The notes under the pieces were generated by a model. That model had not been told where the DNA came from and ran no database searches. It saw nothing but the letters and a program-made list of their open reading frames with translations. The position numbers were made by a program, and so were the translations under genes. A stretch of 64,000 nucleotides of DNA from Artocarpus heterophyllus (taxonomy: Eukaryota; Streptophyta; Magnoliopsida; Rosales; Moraceae): the NCBI GenBank assembly GCA_025403435.1, contig JAJQZP010000438.1:212768-276767 (forward strand), written 5' to 3'. Positions 1 to 12,600 of this stretch are shown here, piece after piece. Within the stretch, counting starts at the first letter, position 1. Every line of letters begins with the position of its first letter.

Positions 1-570
1 AAGTAATACAAATTAAACTCTTATTTGTTCTTATATGCCATCACCATTGGTCATAACATGCATGTCAGGTTTTTTTTCTAAAAAAAAAAAAATTTAAATA
101 ACAATCCTTAGGCTCCGCAAGCAATACGTTAGAATTTGAACCCTTTAATTAATATAATATTATCTATCCAAGATACTCAGTACTCAGGACTTTGTTACAG
201 GATCATGGGCATATATTTGGATTTAAACTTTATCCCAATGTAAGTATATGATCAAATGGAACTCGCACCCTCCTAAATCTAACTAAGTTTTTAGGGAGTA
301 TAGTTTAAATTATCTGTTTGAGTTTGAGAACTTTTGCATATGAAAGCTTTACAATTTTCTATTATCGCATGTGAGAGTTTTACACCGTTCACAGTTCAAA
401 TCATTAATTTGAACTAAACCCTATAAGTTCCACTCTATCTTACCACATGCCACTGGTGTCTGCAATTTGTCTATTAGCAGATGAGTTATAAGACTTCTAG
501 AATATCAAGCAAACCAAGGGAGAATATGTGTGTGTATATATATAATCCTATATATATAATAAACAATTGA
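1..570. other. AT-rich intergenic sequence
   Basis: No coding region, RNA gene or clear repeat was recognised here. The sequence is AT-rich with a short TA-rich run near 535-560. Confidence 0.6.
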
Positions 571-881
571 TGGAGAGCATGGAGTTCCAGATAAAGTGGT
601 CCGATCTATTGGATTATACTCTCAACGATCTATTGGTCGACCGACAAAGCTGAAGATGGGAGGTTTCCATATTTTTTTCCAATTCGAATTTTTAAAAAGT
701 TTTTATTATTTAAATTGTTATCTTTTTATATGATAACTTTTATTTTGAATTTAGGATCTTTTATTTTTAAATTTATGATTATTTTTAGTTTTTTAAATTT
801 TAAATAGGTTAGTTTTTTTTTCTTTTAAAATTTTTGAAATTATTTATTTTTTTATTTTTTTATTATGCTTCTGCTATGTCA
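571..881 (+). repeat. 5' terminal repeat of TRIM-like element
   Basis: Direct repeat partner of 1187-1475; divergent, with several indels. It ends in CTATGTCA directly before the PBS-like TTGGTATC. Confidence 0.4.
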
Positions 882-1186
882 GTTGGTATCAAAGTCAAAT
901 AATTCTCATGTTGATTTTATCCATGTTGCCTCCTATAGAGCCAACACTCATGTGGCCACTCCCGCCTATAATTCCAAAAAGGAACATGTTCATGTTCATG
1001 GAAAAAGATTGCAAAGAGACTATTTTCTTTCGCCTAGTTTGGAAAAAGAGCATGTTCCTAGCGTCCCAAAACTTTCAACTCTAAATATAGGTCGTTCCGC
1101 CTTCGTGAAGCGGATTCTTCTCTATCCTTATCACTTGAAGCCGCTAAAAATTTGAAATTGAATCCATTCCGGACTAGCGGGTCTAA

Positions 1187-1475
1187 TGCAACGCATGGAG
1201 TTCTAGATAAGCGGTATGGTCGACCAGTTTATAACCGGTCTCCCGATGAAGTTGAAAATGGAAGTTTCCATATTTTTCTTCCCATTCAAATTTTAAAAGA
1301 GTTTTTATTATTTAAATTGTTACCTTTTTATTGATAGCTTTTATTTTGAATTTATGATCTTTTATTTTTTAAATTTAAGATTTTTTTTTTGGTTTTTTAA
1401 ATTTTAAACTTTTAATTTTCTAATTTTTAGAATTATTTATTTTCATATTTTTTTTGTTACACTTCCGCTACATCA
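1187..1475 (+). repeat. 3' terminal repeat of TRIM-like element
   Basis: Direct repeat partner of 571-881; it ends in CTACATCA. Divergence between the two copies suggests an old insertion. Confidence 0.4.
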
Positions 1476-2525
1476 ATAATTAATCAGAAACTGTTGAGAA
1501 CACTTCAATTAAATTGATACGTTAACCTTCACCAAAATTTGCTCTTAATTTATGAACGAGAATATCACATGAAAAATTATTGTTTATACTGTATATTTTT
1601 CTTCGGCGACATTTTCAAATTAGTATAGGAACTTTTTCACATGTATTTGTCTATCTTAACTTTCGCATCATATCAAGAGACTTTTAAGGCAACCAATCTA
1701 CGAAGAGACAAAGACTAGGAGTAAAGAGAGGCGATTGTGTGACATTAATGTATGAGATCATCTTATACTTATTTATTTGATTTATAGTGAAAAATAAGTA
1801 GCGGCGTAATTTATGAACTACTATAAATCTCGTGTTTATTTATTTGATTGTTTGTTCTTTATTTATTATTGATCTCTAACATAAGACATTAGGGTGTAAA
1901 TCTCGTGTTTATTTATTTTATTGTTTTTTTTTATTTATTATTGATCTCTAACATAAGACATTAGGGTTTAATTCATAGCAACGAAGTTCAAGCTACAATC
2001 ACAAATCGAAGAGGGCAACAAGACATTCTCTGTATCAAATTGAAAAGGAATTTTGTTAAATTTCAAAAGGAAAAATCTTTGACTCTTTGATCATGGAGTG
2101 GAACAACTCTCATATTTAATAAAATAAAAGTTCACATGTTTAACAGTAATTTTCCACCAATTACGTTAGAAAGTAAGATGATAGAATCATGCAAAAGATG
2201 GTTATGAATAAGAGTATGTCAAGGGCAGTGAGAGGGTGATTAGGGAAGTTTCCATATATTGCTTCTTGTCGGTGGAATCTCTTGTAATTATCTTTGACAT
2301 GACAGGCATGAAAATAACTCTACCTTGAATTGCACATTGGGCACGTTATCTCCTTCAATCACACCCCAATTTTGACTCTGGATGCGTCTCTCATGTGCCT
2401 GTTGTATAGGGCTTTGCAAATGCCAACCAATTTTTTTGCAAATTAGCCTTCAATTGAAAAAAAAAAAAAAAAAAAAGAGAAGTGAATCTAGGAACTTTTG
2501 ATCCAAATCAAAACTTCTCAAAATA
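1476..2525. other. AT-rich intergenic sequence
   Basis: No gene was recognised. The stretch holds the two-copy tandem repeat annotated separately at about 1824-1966 and an A-run near 2458-2477. Confidence 0.5.
1824..1966. repeat. Two-copy tandem repeat, about 72 bp unit
   Basis: The segment beginning 'aaatctcgtgtttatttatt' and ending 'acataagacattagggt' occurs twice head to tail, near 1824-1895 and 1896-1966, with only a few differences in the T-rich middle. Confidence 0.75.
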
Positions 2526-2596
2526 TGAGTTTGTCGGAGTCGAACCCGGATTTATTGCTTGGAAGGCAATTATCTTAACCGTTGGACTACACACGC
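2526..2596 (-). pseudogene. Decayed tRNA-Gly (TCC)
   Basis: Read on the minus strand, the sequence begins GCGTGTGTAGTCCAACGGTT and has a well-kept D arm, an anticodon arm with loop CTTCCAA (anticodon TCC) and a T loop GTTCGAC. The 3' strand of the T stem and the 3' acceptor strand no longer pair properly: a CG is missing and the end reads CAAACTC instead of matching GCGTGTG. The B box is largely kept. This looks like a tRNA-Gly copy that has lost its 3' acceptor side. Confidence 0.7.
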
Positions 2597-2643
2597 AAGG
2601 AAGTGTGGGTATTTCTTGCTTTTTATTAATATCTTATATACTA

Positions 2644-3180
2644 AGGGTTTGTTTGGTAAAATGATTCAAATTAGTGATTTAATTTAAGTTAGTGTGATTT
2701 GAATTAAGATTTGAGTTAGTGATTTGAATTGTTATTCGAATTGACGTTTGAATGTACATTTAAGTTTTAATCTGAGCATGAAATAAAATTGAAATTTGTG
2801 TTTGGAGAAGTAGTTAAGATAGTTTTTGATTTATCAATAAATCTAATAAAATCTTAATGTTAATAATCTTAAAAAATATGCAATATGGATCTTGATTTAT
2901 TCCTCTCTTCATTAGGAACATAGTGAAAAAAGAATCATCTTAATTGGATATTAAATGAAGAATCCCTTAAATATAGAAGAAAGAATTTTAGCTTTTACTG
3001 TAGCAAATATATCAAAATATCAAAAGTTTAAAGGGGATGAGAACTTTGAAAACTTGAATTCTTGATACTCAAATTATTCAAATTTTAGGAGAAACAAACG
3101 CGTATCTGAAAGATTTTTGATACTCGAATCTAAATTTGAGTCCATTGAGTTCAAAGAATGCATGAAACAAATATACCCTA
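2644..3180. mobile_element. Possible hAT-type MITE
   Basis: A block of 'attcaaatt/aatttgaat'-rich sequence is bordered on the left by CTAAGGGTTTGTTTGG and on the right by a sequence whose reverse complement begins AGGGTATATTTGTTTC. CTAAG occurs at both ends as a possible target duplication. The inverted ends are short and imperfect, so the call is tentative. Confidence 0.35.
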
Positions 3181-3681
3181 AGTCTGTCAATTTTATCGCC
3201 TTCTCTTGTTGTCGTAGTCAAGGAAACGACAAGTGCACGTATTCTTTTAGAAACTCAGTTCAAACTGTCAGAACGGCCAATCATATACTTTAAAAATGAA
3301 GTTTTAGTGGTAAAGACAGAGCGATTAATTAAGAACATCTTACAATGGCGCATCTATAGATGATCCCCAACTCGATTATAAAACGCAAAAATGCCAAAGA
3401 ATTGATGTTAAATTTTTTCGCTTTGCAAACGCTTGCAGGATGAAGTGAAAAAACACAACCAAAGGTCATATAGATGATTTGGAGTCATCAAACTAATAAG
3501 CAGCACAATTTCTATATCACCTAAATGCAACAAAAATTCTTTTAACATAATTTTTTTATTTTTTTTTAAATTCCTGGGATAGCCAAATGGGTCGTAGAAA
3601 TTCAAAGGAAGTAGCAGAAAAGAGACATCGTTTAGAAGCTGTTCAGATAATTATGAATTAAGGGAAGAAAGCTTGCACAAA
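3181..3681. other. Intergenic sequence
   Basis: No gene or repeat was recognised between the MITE-like block and tRNA-Trp. Confidence 0.5.
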
Positions 3682-3753
3682 GGATCCGTGGCGCAATGGT
3701 AGCGCGTCTGACTCCAGATCAGAAGGTTGCGTGTTCGATTCACGTCGGGTTCA
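3682..3753 (+). tRNA. tRNA-Trp (CCA)
   Basis: A 72-nt cloverleaf. The acceptor GGATCCG pairs with CGGGTTC (two G-U pairs) and is followed by discriminator A. The D arm contains GCGCAATGGTAGCGC, the anticodon loop is CTCCAGA with anticodon CCA, and the T loop is GTTCGATTC. There is no intron. A T-rich stretch that could stop RNA polymerase III lies downstream. All stems pair, so the gene appears functional. Confidence 0.93.
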
Positions 3754-4250
3754 ATTCCCCGATAGGTTAGCTACCTAATGGATCGCTCTTTTTGTTTAAA
3801 TTTATTCACTTTTTTTTTTTTTTCTTTCTTCCAGTTTTCTCATCTGCTAAATCTCCATATCATACCCCCCAAGTCCATGAACAAAGAAACTTTGCATACC
3901 ATATGGCAAAGTTGCATTTCCGAGGCCATTGCTAGTGGCTGGCAACTTTGTAACAAACGCTATAGAATTTAAAAGTTGTTTCAGAATCAGAATTTGCAAG
4001 TAGAAATAATCCACAAATACATTATCTACAAAATAACACATCCAATCCTTGTTTTAGACCAGGCCAAAAATAAAAGAAAAGAAAACAACTGTCCCATATG
4101 AAGGGGGAATTTTGTATGCAAAAACTCTTGTAAACCCAATCCTGACTTCATGTTTGTGGCATGCAATATACTGTACAAGTTTGATCAACCCCATCAATGT
4201 CAAATTCAAGTTCATCCATGAACAAAATAAAAAGCACATGCATGTCATCT
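3754..4250 (-). other. 3' flank / likely 3' UTR of the SnRK2 gene
   Basis: No open frame of note. The sequence immediately downstream (minus sense) of the kinase stop is AT-rich with AATAAA-like hexamers and probably includes the kinase 3' UTR. Confidence 0.5.
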
Positions 4251-7200
4251 TCAAACAGCTTCAACATAATCACCGCTGACATCGACTTCAGACTCGTAGT
4301 CAGGGTCGGAAGTTGAACCCCCAGCAGCAGCAGCGGTAGCTCCTTGGCCGCTAGCCTTGGCTCCCTCTCCTGGTGTTTTTGCCTCTTGTATTATGCGCAT
4401 AATTTCGTCGACGCTTTGTGTCGGTTGGTCATTTTCCAATTTGGAAGAGTTTGTCCTCTCAACCTGAAGTAGCTCCTTTGGCAAGTTTTTGAGGAACCAA
4501 GGATGCTGTTTTATTTCAGGGATGGAGATCCTCTGCACGCACAAAAAGGGAGAAACGAAGTGGCCATTTCACAATTTCTTTGAGCTATAGAGAAATAGTC
4601 TAACTGATAAAGTAAGGTTCAAAACTATGTGCAAAAAAAACATATATTAACATGCAACAGAATTTAGGGAGCACAAACAGCAGAAGAATGCTACCTTGGC
4701 GGGATTAGCAACAAATATACGCGAAAGCAGGTGTCTACATTCCGCGGATACGCGTACATAGTCAGGTATTGAGTACTGGACGCTCATAATTCTCTGTTTC
4801 AGAATCCACAAATAAATCAGTTTCAAGGAAGAAGAAAAACCACAAGCAAGTTGCAGTTCAATTTCAGATAAAAACACTCACCCCAATTGTCCTTCGGATA
4901 TTTCTCGGGTCTTCTGGATCCTCAAACGGATAAGCACCGACCAACATAACATACAGCGTGACACCACAGGACCAAACATCTGCAATCTATAAGCTCTACC
5001 AAGTCAGAGAGCAAATTGGAATCGTGCGATTATCCATTTCAGTAATCTTATTAAGTTTGTTAACAATTGGTACAATGTACATATAAATTAGATACCCCAA
5101 AAGAAAACTTTCTAGACTTTCTGGGCGGTGATATAGAAATCTAGTACCTTTCCATCATACTCTCTTCGTTGCAAAACTTCAGGGGCAATGTATGCGGGTG
5201 TTCCAACGGTCGATTTAGGTTGTGAGTGCAACAAAGCAGACTGCAGAAATGAAACATTACTGCAATTTAGTATAGTGGATAAAAGTATATAAAGTCAGAA
5301 ATAAACACGTCCAAAAGAAGGCGAAAACCGCCTGCTGATCATTTAAGTTCCACTCAAAACTAAGTGGGTATTCAAAAGATGATTCATTGACCTTGGAGTA
5401 ACCGAAATCGCATATTTTAAGGCGGGGAGTTGGACTTCCATCCAAGAGCGTGTTCTCCAGTTTCAGATCCCTATGACAAATTTGCTGCAGCAAAATTATT
5501 GGTTAATGTTAGAACAGAAGAAGTATAAGCTATGTGGGAAAAACAAAAATCATATCGAAAAACATCAAAAGCATACCATGCAATGACAGTAACTGACTCC
5601 AGATATTAGCTGCTGGAAGAAAAATCTTGCCTGCCAAATAATTCATTTTCCACCAAAAAGACATGAACGAACAGTTTAGATACTTGATGTGCCAAGAAAC
5701 TGACTGAATCGTGCCAAATAAAACATACAAACTAACCTCGTCTTCGCTAAATCTACCAGCACTGCATATCCTTTCAAAAAGTTCACCGCCAGCTGCGTAT
5801 TCCATCACAATAGCTAAATGTGTTGGAGTCAAACAAACCTACAAAGGAAAAAAAATTATTTCTTCAAGCCTTGTCCTGCTAATATACAACTTCAGCCCAT
5901 TCTATTTTTCCTTTGTGTTTGAAGGAAAGGAGTGTAAAAAACCTCAAAAATCCCTTATTCAACCTCTTATACTTAAGATGCCACATTTAGTTGAAGGAAA
6001 GGAGTGTAAAAAATATATTTAAGGTGCCACATTTAGTTGGAACATCAGATTTTCTCACCTCCTTGAATCTGACAATGTTTGGATGCCGCAAGGACCTATG
6101 GTTTATAATCTCTCTCTGAACATTCTCATCAATCTGAAGAAATGTAGGACGCATAATCGCGGTGAAATTACAGGTAACAGAGGAGATATAGTACGTAAAA
6201 ATTGCAAAAACAAAATGCAATGCATACACATTAAAACTCTTGACAATAAATGCCATCAAGGACAAAGAACGTTTTGCTCTTATGGTCTGCTCATAGGAAA
6301 ATCTATAGCGCTTAGCCATTGTAAACCTATGACACGACTAGAATATACAATAAAATATTATGATTAAGGGTGGAGCCAGAAATATATATGTCAGGCGAGG
6401 CAAGGGTGTATACTAAAATTTTCATCAAATTTCACATATAAGTCAAATGAGAGATTTCACGCAGGACAAACAGACTTTCAAAAATTCTCAAATTTCACAT
6501 ATAAAACTTAAAAGAAAAAAAATCACGAGGGGCAGCCACTCGACTATAACGCAACTCCACTCCTGATTATGATGCCACAACCAATGGGACGGATACCTTG
6601 AGCTTGATATCCACTAGATCTAGTTAAGCACACTATATGCTATAATTATGCTCAAATCTAAGATGAGCAAAAGAAAAAAAAAAAAGATTTGATCAGAAAA
6701 GTAAATAAGGACATGCTAGAACCCTTGAAACAAGAAAATTAAGCAAGTCAGGACTCAAAACTGAAAATCTGACTTTGTAGGCAAAAGAACATGTTGACAA
6801 AATCAAAATACTTGTGAACCTTAATTTGGTAGATATTTTACAATTATAGGACACTAAACACCAAAAACCCACTATCTTGGTCAAGCAAGTAAGCAACAAT
6901 GAGAAAGTCTCCATCTCCAACCAAAATTAGAAGTCAATGGGCAGGTCAACAATAATTGGCTCTGCCTTTTAAGTCCAATCTATTATTAACATATACTATG
7001 ATCCATCTTAAGTCCCTCAACTAGCTCCCAATTTAATGACCCTAGTGTAGGACCTATTATCATCTATGGAGTTTCAAATACCAAGAATTCTAGGTAACTA
7101 TCAAAAACCCACCACCATTAATACTGAAACTTTTTTCTTGGAAAGAGCCAAAACTAAACTAGTCAATGCAAACAGCAATATCTGTACAACCCAAAATGAA

Positions 7201-7510
7201 CACAATAAAAGGCTTGGAAACCCCTTGTGCAGAAGAATTAGGTGAAGTCAAATTCAGAAAAATCTCAGATCATTCAAGAAGAATAACTTAGGATAGACAA
7301 GGCAAGCAATATTTGCAGAATACTCAGCACATAATTTCCACAAAGCAAAACCAAAAAAAAAAAAGGAAAAGGAAAAGATAAAATCACCTTCTTTCCCCTT
7401 TCTATATATTTGACTGCAACAAGCTCCTTTGTCTTCCTATCCCTCACAAGCCGCGCCACTCCAAAATTCCCAGAACCAAGCTCGCTCAATGGCTCATATC
7501 TCTCCTCCAT
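4251..7510 (-). CDS. SnRK2 serine/threonine kinase (nine exons, 341 aa)
   Basis: Plant-specific SNF1-related kinase 2, acting in osmotic-stress and ABA signalling. Exons on the minus strand are 7510-7388, 6133-6059, 5838-5737, 5630-5577, 5484-5392, 5240-5148, 4986-4882, 4793-4695 and 4532-4251. All introns are GT-AG and every exon is a whole number of codons. Visible motifs: Gly loop LGSGNFGVA (about residue 11), VAVK lysine (about 34), HRDLKLEN (122-129), DFG (144-146), and activation loop [17 protein letters not shown] with Ser155 and Ser159 at the positions phosphorylated in SnRK2s. The C-terminal tail is acidic ([19 protein letters not shown]) and lacks the extended ABA box of subclass III. 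N-terminus and tail suggest the non-subclass-III SAPK3/SnRK2.7/2.8-like group, but the exact orthologue is not certain. The length is normal for the family and no defect was seen. Intron 1 is long (1,254 bp). Confidence 0.95.
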
Positions 7511-8060
7511 TGCAACTCCAAACCCCCCAATCCAAACAACCAAATAATATTTATAATAATAAAAGAGCAACCCACCAAACAAATTCCAAAGAATATACAA
7601 ATTTGAAGCTAAATACACCCAATAAAAAATAGAAACGTAAACACCAAAAGCTAAACAGAGACCAAAAGAGGGTGATTGTTTTCCCTAAAAGAAAGAAAGA
7701 AAGACAAATTCCCAAAATCCTAACCCGCAAGAACAAAAGGTGAAAAAAGCAAAAAAAAAAAAAAAAAACCCAGATGAGAAAAACTTTCAATTTTAGTTCT
7801 GTCAAAGCAAAGACGACAACACGCGTCAATCAGAGAAACACCCAACAATATTTAGAAGATGAAAACCTCCTTGCAAATTCTACCAGAAGCCCAAGTCATT
7901 ATATACAGCCAAGAAAACCAAAAACCAAAAACAATATATTAAAAGTTAAAATTTTTAAAAGAAAAAATCTTAAAACTAAATCCAAGTAGAAATCTTTATG
8001 TATATTGGGATGTGAAGCGAAAGAGGAGAATTACACGACACGTAATCCAACAGAGGAAAG
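7511..8060 (-). promoter_or_regulatory. SnRK2 5' leader and promoter: TATA box and ABRE-type motif
   Basis: Upstream of the kinase ATG the minus strand reads a pyrimidine-rich leader. A TATATAAT box lies near 7899-7906, about 390 nt before the ATG. About 135 bp further upstream, at 8037-8043, the minus strand reads ACGTGTC, a perfect ABA-responsive-element core, directly followed by a second GTGT/TAAT stretch. An ABRE fits a stress-kinase promoter. Transcription start and use of the ABRE are inferred, not shown. Confidence 0.5.
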
Positions 8061-8595
8061 AGAAGTGTCCTTTCTAAGTGTCGCTCTTGAACAAAGTCAG
8101 TATGTCTGACAAGTACTGCCCAGTAGACACGCGGTGCTTTTCTTCGGTTTTTTTGAGAGTTTTTTTTTTTTTTTTTTTTTTTGTTTGGAGGTCCCGCAGG
8201 TTGAGTCCTTTTCTGACTTGTGTGCCGATTTAGAAATATTTTTTTTTATCGTTGAAATGTTTTTTTGGTGGGTCCCATGTTATGCGTTTAGAATTGTTGA
8301 AACTGAAACTGATTTTGGGTTTTCGTCTGTTTTTTTGTTTTTTCTATTTTCTGGTGACAACCAAAAAAAAGTTTTGTCCAATCATAATGACAGGGCTGTT
8401 TGGAAATTCCCTTAAGCTGCCGACGTTTCAGACGGTTTGTGTTTGTGCTGAGCCGAAAGCACTGAATTGTCAGTGACTACTACTTGACTGATCTTAACGG
8501 AATGAGCTTGGTGGGGCCCATGGAAAAAGGTCAGTGGACGGACCAAATTACCAAAATATCCCTGGTCCTTTTATTGTGTTAGTTAAAGCACTAGT

Positions 8596-8750
8596 ATCAT
8601 TTGGTATTGTTTTTAAAATAGGTGAAAATATTTTTTTAAAAAAATAAAAGTTTTTTAAGAATTATGCTGAGAGTGTTTTTAAAATTTTTATCTTAAAAAA
8701 CATGTGAAAACATTTTCAAAAATTTTAAGAACAAAAACAAACAGGGTTAT
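8596..8750. repeat. Possible short MITE
   Basis: The left end (TTTGGTATTGTTTTTAAAAT) partly matches the reverse complement of the right end (GTTTGTTTTTGTTCTTAAAA). The block is about 150 bp and very AT-rich, so chance similarity cannot be excluded. Confidence 0.3.
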
Positions 8751-9545
8751 TATTTTTCTACATTGTGAATTGTGATCTACAACTTCTACTATGTCTGCTA
8801 AGTATGGTGAAAATTAATTTTTAGTTAATAAATAGTCTAAAATTCTTATATGTTATAATAAAATAAAAAAATTATTACAGTATAAAACTTTTATATATTG
8901 TGATATTTTGAATTAAAATGTTACATCTAATCATATTTATTAAACACCCTATATATTTTCCTTTAAAAAAAATGAGAACGTTTTTATTCCCACTAGAGTA
9001 TGATCATGGAGTTTTATTTGTTTAAATTGTATGTGAATCCTAATTATTTAACTTTAAAAGTTACATGCTGAAGTAGCCAATTACACCTCGATCCCCTTTT
9101 TTACAAACGAATGGAAAATAAAAAGCAATTATCAAAATCCAAATCAACAAAAGAATTGAGAGAGAGAGAGAGATGCGGATCGAAGAAGAAACATGAAAAC
9201 GGTGAAACATACCAAATGGAAACAAACCGACTGTTCGTGTCTCTTACCAGAACTTGTTGTTAAACTTAACCGGAAAAAAAAAAAATCAAACTAAAACAAA
9301 AACAAAGAACAAATGAATATTACAAACAATTTTTATAAGGAGAGAAAAAGGATCTTATATTTTGGAGTTTAGAAATGGATTTTTTTTTCTTAGAAAAGTC
9401 ATAAAAATACAAAAAAAAAAAAATCCAAGAAATACAAGAGAAATCTGAGAATCAACAATCTTTCCCTTAACAACAAGTTGAAACTCTTCTCTCAAACACA
9501 TAGCATTAAATAAGAAACACTACTTAAATTAACTTATAATTAACC

Positions 9546-9654
9546 CATTTGGTTCATAGGTTTGAACTAAAAATTTAAATAAAAATTTAAATTTTAATAA
9601 AAGAAAATATTATAACAAAATAATTTAAACTGATTCGAACCTACGAAACAAATG
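9546..9654. repeat. Short MITE with 22-bp inverted ends
   Basis: The left end CATTTGGTTCATAGGTTTGA matches the reverse complement of the right end CATTTGTTTCGTAGGTTCGA at 17 of 20 positions, with about 65 bp of AT-rich sequence between. This is a typical small non-autonomous DNA element. Confidence 0.55.
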
Positions 9655-12600
9655 CCACAAGTATTTATCCAACTGTGACCCCACCGTTAGTTGGATCGTC
9701 CTAATAGGCGACCATTAGTCATGGGACAGTTACGCTTGCAAGGGTCGTATATGGCGTGTGTAATAGATTAGTATTTTTTGAATTTGAGGGTCGGGATTTA
9801 AAATCTAATCGGGTGTGAATTTACCATTATGAAAACAACCGTGTAACATATTAATATTGGGTGCATAATTTGTGCGTATTTATCCTCTTATACACTGATT
9901 ATGAGACTAAATATTGAAGATTTATGAGGTTGAATATATTTTTTTTTTTTTTTGTTCGTGCGCATTTGATCTTTTGAACCTTTACGTCTCTTTGTTTACA
10001 AAACAAATATAACTTGTTTAATCAAATTTCTTATTCAATATTTTTTTTTGGTTAATTTACTTCTAATCTTGAGGGAGAGAAGTTTTATACTTACATTGCA
10101 TCATCATTTAACGGTCACTGACTCGTTTTTCAAAGCCTATTAATAAAAGAGGTGCAATGAATTGTATATTGTTGCAACTTGGTTAGTTAGTCCAAATTTA
10201 TTAGAAGTCGGGATGATTTAAATCTTTTTTTTAAGTAAAAGGATTCAAACTCTAAACCTCTTTATAAAGTCGGGTATGAATTTGTTATTAGACTGTACTT
10301 ATAATTATGTCGTTATCGAATCTTTCCTTTTTCTTTAAATAATATTCGTCTTCTTTTTTTTTTTTTTTTTTGGAGAAAGAGAGGCTAAGTCCTCATATAA
10401 GGCCAAACAGCACTACTTGTTGACTGAAGTGCATGTGCGAAAGTACCTGGCGAGTTCAGCATTAAATGTGCTACGTTAACTTAGCATGACTAGTACTATC
10501 TAGTATCTACCTTCTCGTGTTTGGTTCACCATTTTAAAGAATTAAACTCAATCTAAATAATAAGTACAACTCTAGCACCGGTGTTTGGCCTGTCAATAAT
10601 ATAGATTATTCAACTCACTTTGAACTGTCTAATTTAAACTTAACATCTTTTTTTTTTAATGGTTCACACCATGTTTAAATAGTAAAAATCAGCTCCTAAT
10701 TACATCACACAAATTTGAAGATGATTTTCTTTTTCAACTTTACCTTTAATTGTACTTCCAAACACTAGTTCAGATTACTATTTAACTCTTTCAGTTTAAA
10801 TTAACACAATTCAAACCAACAAAAAGGCTTTGAATGAGATTAGCTCCCTTTAGTCCTTATCATATAAACTATTAAAAATTAGCTTTAAAAAAACCTTAAA
10901 AAAAAGAAAAAAACCTATCGATAGGTATCTATTTTTCAACCATCATATTTAAAAAAATTTAAACAGATCTAAAAACTCTAAAACACACAACACGAGTGAC
11001 GCTCACGCTGAAAAAGTCCCCAATATTTTTTTTTTTTTTGGTAGAATGTCTTTTTCATGGGTCATAATTATTAGTGCATGCACGGATCTAAATTCCGTTT
11101 GGTATAGAAATGAGAGACACACTATCATCTTTGGTGGTTCCACCTACGAGAGGTGAAGAGGCGGAGGGAAAAGGACGTGATTATCGTCATAAATCACAAT
11201 CATCCATCGTTACACTTGCAAGAAGTGGACCCTAGGGAGAGTCCCATCTTCCCATGGGACACTAGCTTTTGATTCATTTTGACCCTTTAATCCCATGGAC
11301 ATTGACGGTCTAGCTGGAAGGGTGTGATTAGACTTTCGTGTCAACATGTTCACCTAACCCGAAATTAGTCTTTGAGCTAATTAATGTAACGTTTGGTTTT
11401 CTTGTTGATATGATGTTTGGTTAAACAGTTATGAATTGAAAAACTTTAGGTCGAATAAATTTTGTTAATTTTTTTATAAAATTTAAATTATTAATATTTT
11501 TAATTCGAATAAATAGTTCAAACGTAACATACATTGTTTTTTAATCATTTTATGTGTATGTGTATATAAAAATTTTAGGAGTCGTCATCTTTCTTAGAAA
11601 GGTCAATCACCGAAAGTTAAAACGGTAGCGAATAAGGATTTTTCTTTTGTAGCTTTTGAAAACCAAGATTTGAGGAAGAGTCGTTATAGGTTGAAAAAAT
11701 ATGTCCCCCTTATATAACAGCGTTATATTTAAAATATATCATTGAATTTGGATAATATATTTAGATAAAAGTAAGAAACTTTCGTCACCTTGAGCGAGAG
11801 AGGAGTTACTTGTTTTATATTTTTTTTCTTTAATTTTATGTATAATGGCTATGCATGTATGTAACAAAATACCTTTTTCTGTGGCTTCTAGCGTCCCACC
11901 GCAGCCATCCATGATCCCAACTTCATGAAAAAAAAAAAAAAAGCAATTTGTTGCTACATTTTCTATTCCTTTCCCCAAAAAGGTGAAAAAATTTTGGGTC
12001 GTTTGGCATGTTGGTTAAAACTAGAGTTTTAAGTTTAAAAACTGTAACATGTGAGAGTTTTATACTGTAGTAATTTTTTATTCTTTTGCCAACTATTAAA
12101 AATTGTACATTGTGATTAGTTAGAAGTAATAGTAAGAACATACGTCTTTGTTTATTTGAATTTGTGTTGCTTTTCTCTGTTTGTGTTCTTTTCTTGGTCT
12201 CTATCATCCAATTCCATCTCTAGGTCTTATCTAGTGATTGGAGGTCTTATCTAGGGAAGAAAGCTACCTTAATCATAATGCCGTAATTCAAGGCTTTGAA
12301 TACAAATTAATGGATACATGGATTACAAGCAATCCAAACAGTTTGATTGTCTTTGCGTCAAAAGTGAAAAAGTGTCAAATTTCCTTACGCGCAAAGAACC
12401 TAGCATTCCAAGTGCAAGATTTTAACCATTTCCAAAGTGTCCTATATGGTAGTAGAAAGTTTTTGTTAATTTGTCGTCAAGAATGATATTGTGAGTAATT
12501 TAAGGTTACTAAAGGCAAAAGACAAATTTAATAAAGCATCTGCTATAGGGAGAGAAGACTTTGGAGTACAGATTTTTCTTTTTGGACAGAAAAACTCTCT

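Larger units (their letters stand above)
571..1475 (+). mobile_element. Small LTR element, TRIM-like
   Basis: Two direct repeats of about 300 bp (571-881 and 1187-1475) flank a short interior of about 305 bp. Both repeats contain a recognisable 'catggagttc' start, a 'gtttccatatttttctt'-like stretch and the same long T-rich tail, and both can be bounded by TG...CA. Immediately after the first repeat lies TTGGTATCAAAG (883-894), which resembles the primer binding site complementary to initiator tRNA-Met. This layout fits a terminal-repeat retrotransposon in miniature. No target-site duplication was found, so the outer ends are uncertain. The interior has an open frame of about 96 codons with no recognised product. 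Confidence 0.45.

Noticed and set aside
5987..6367. Open frames around kinase exon 2 on both strands
   Set aside because: Explained by the SnRK2 exon at 6059-6133 and its flanking introns.
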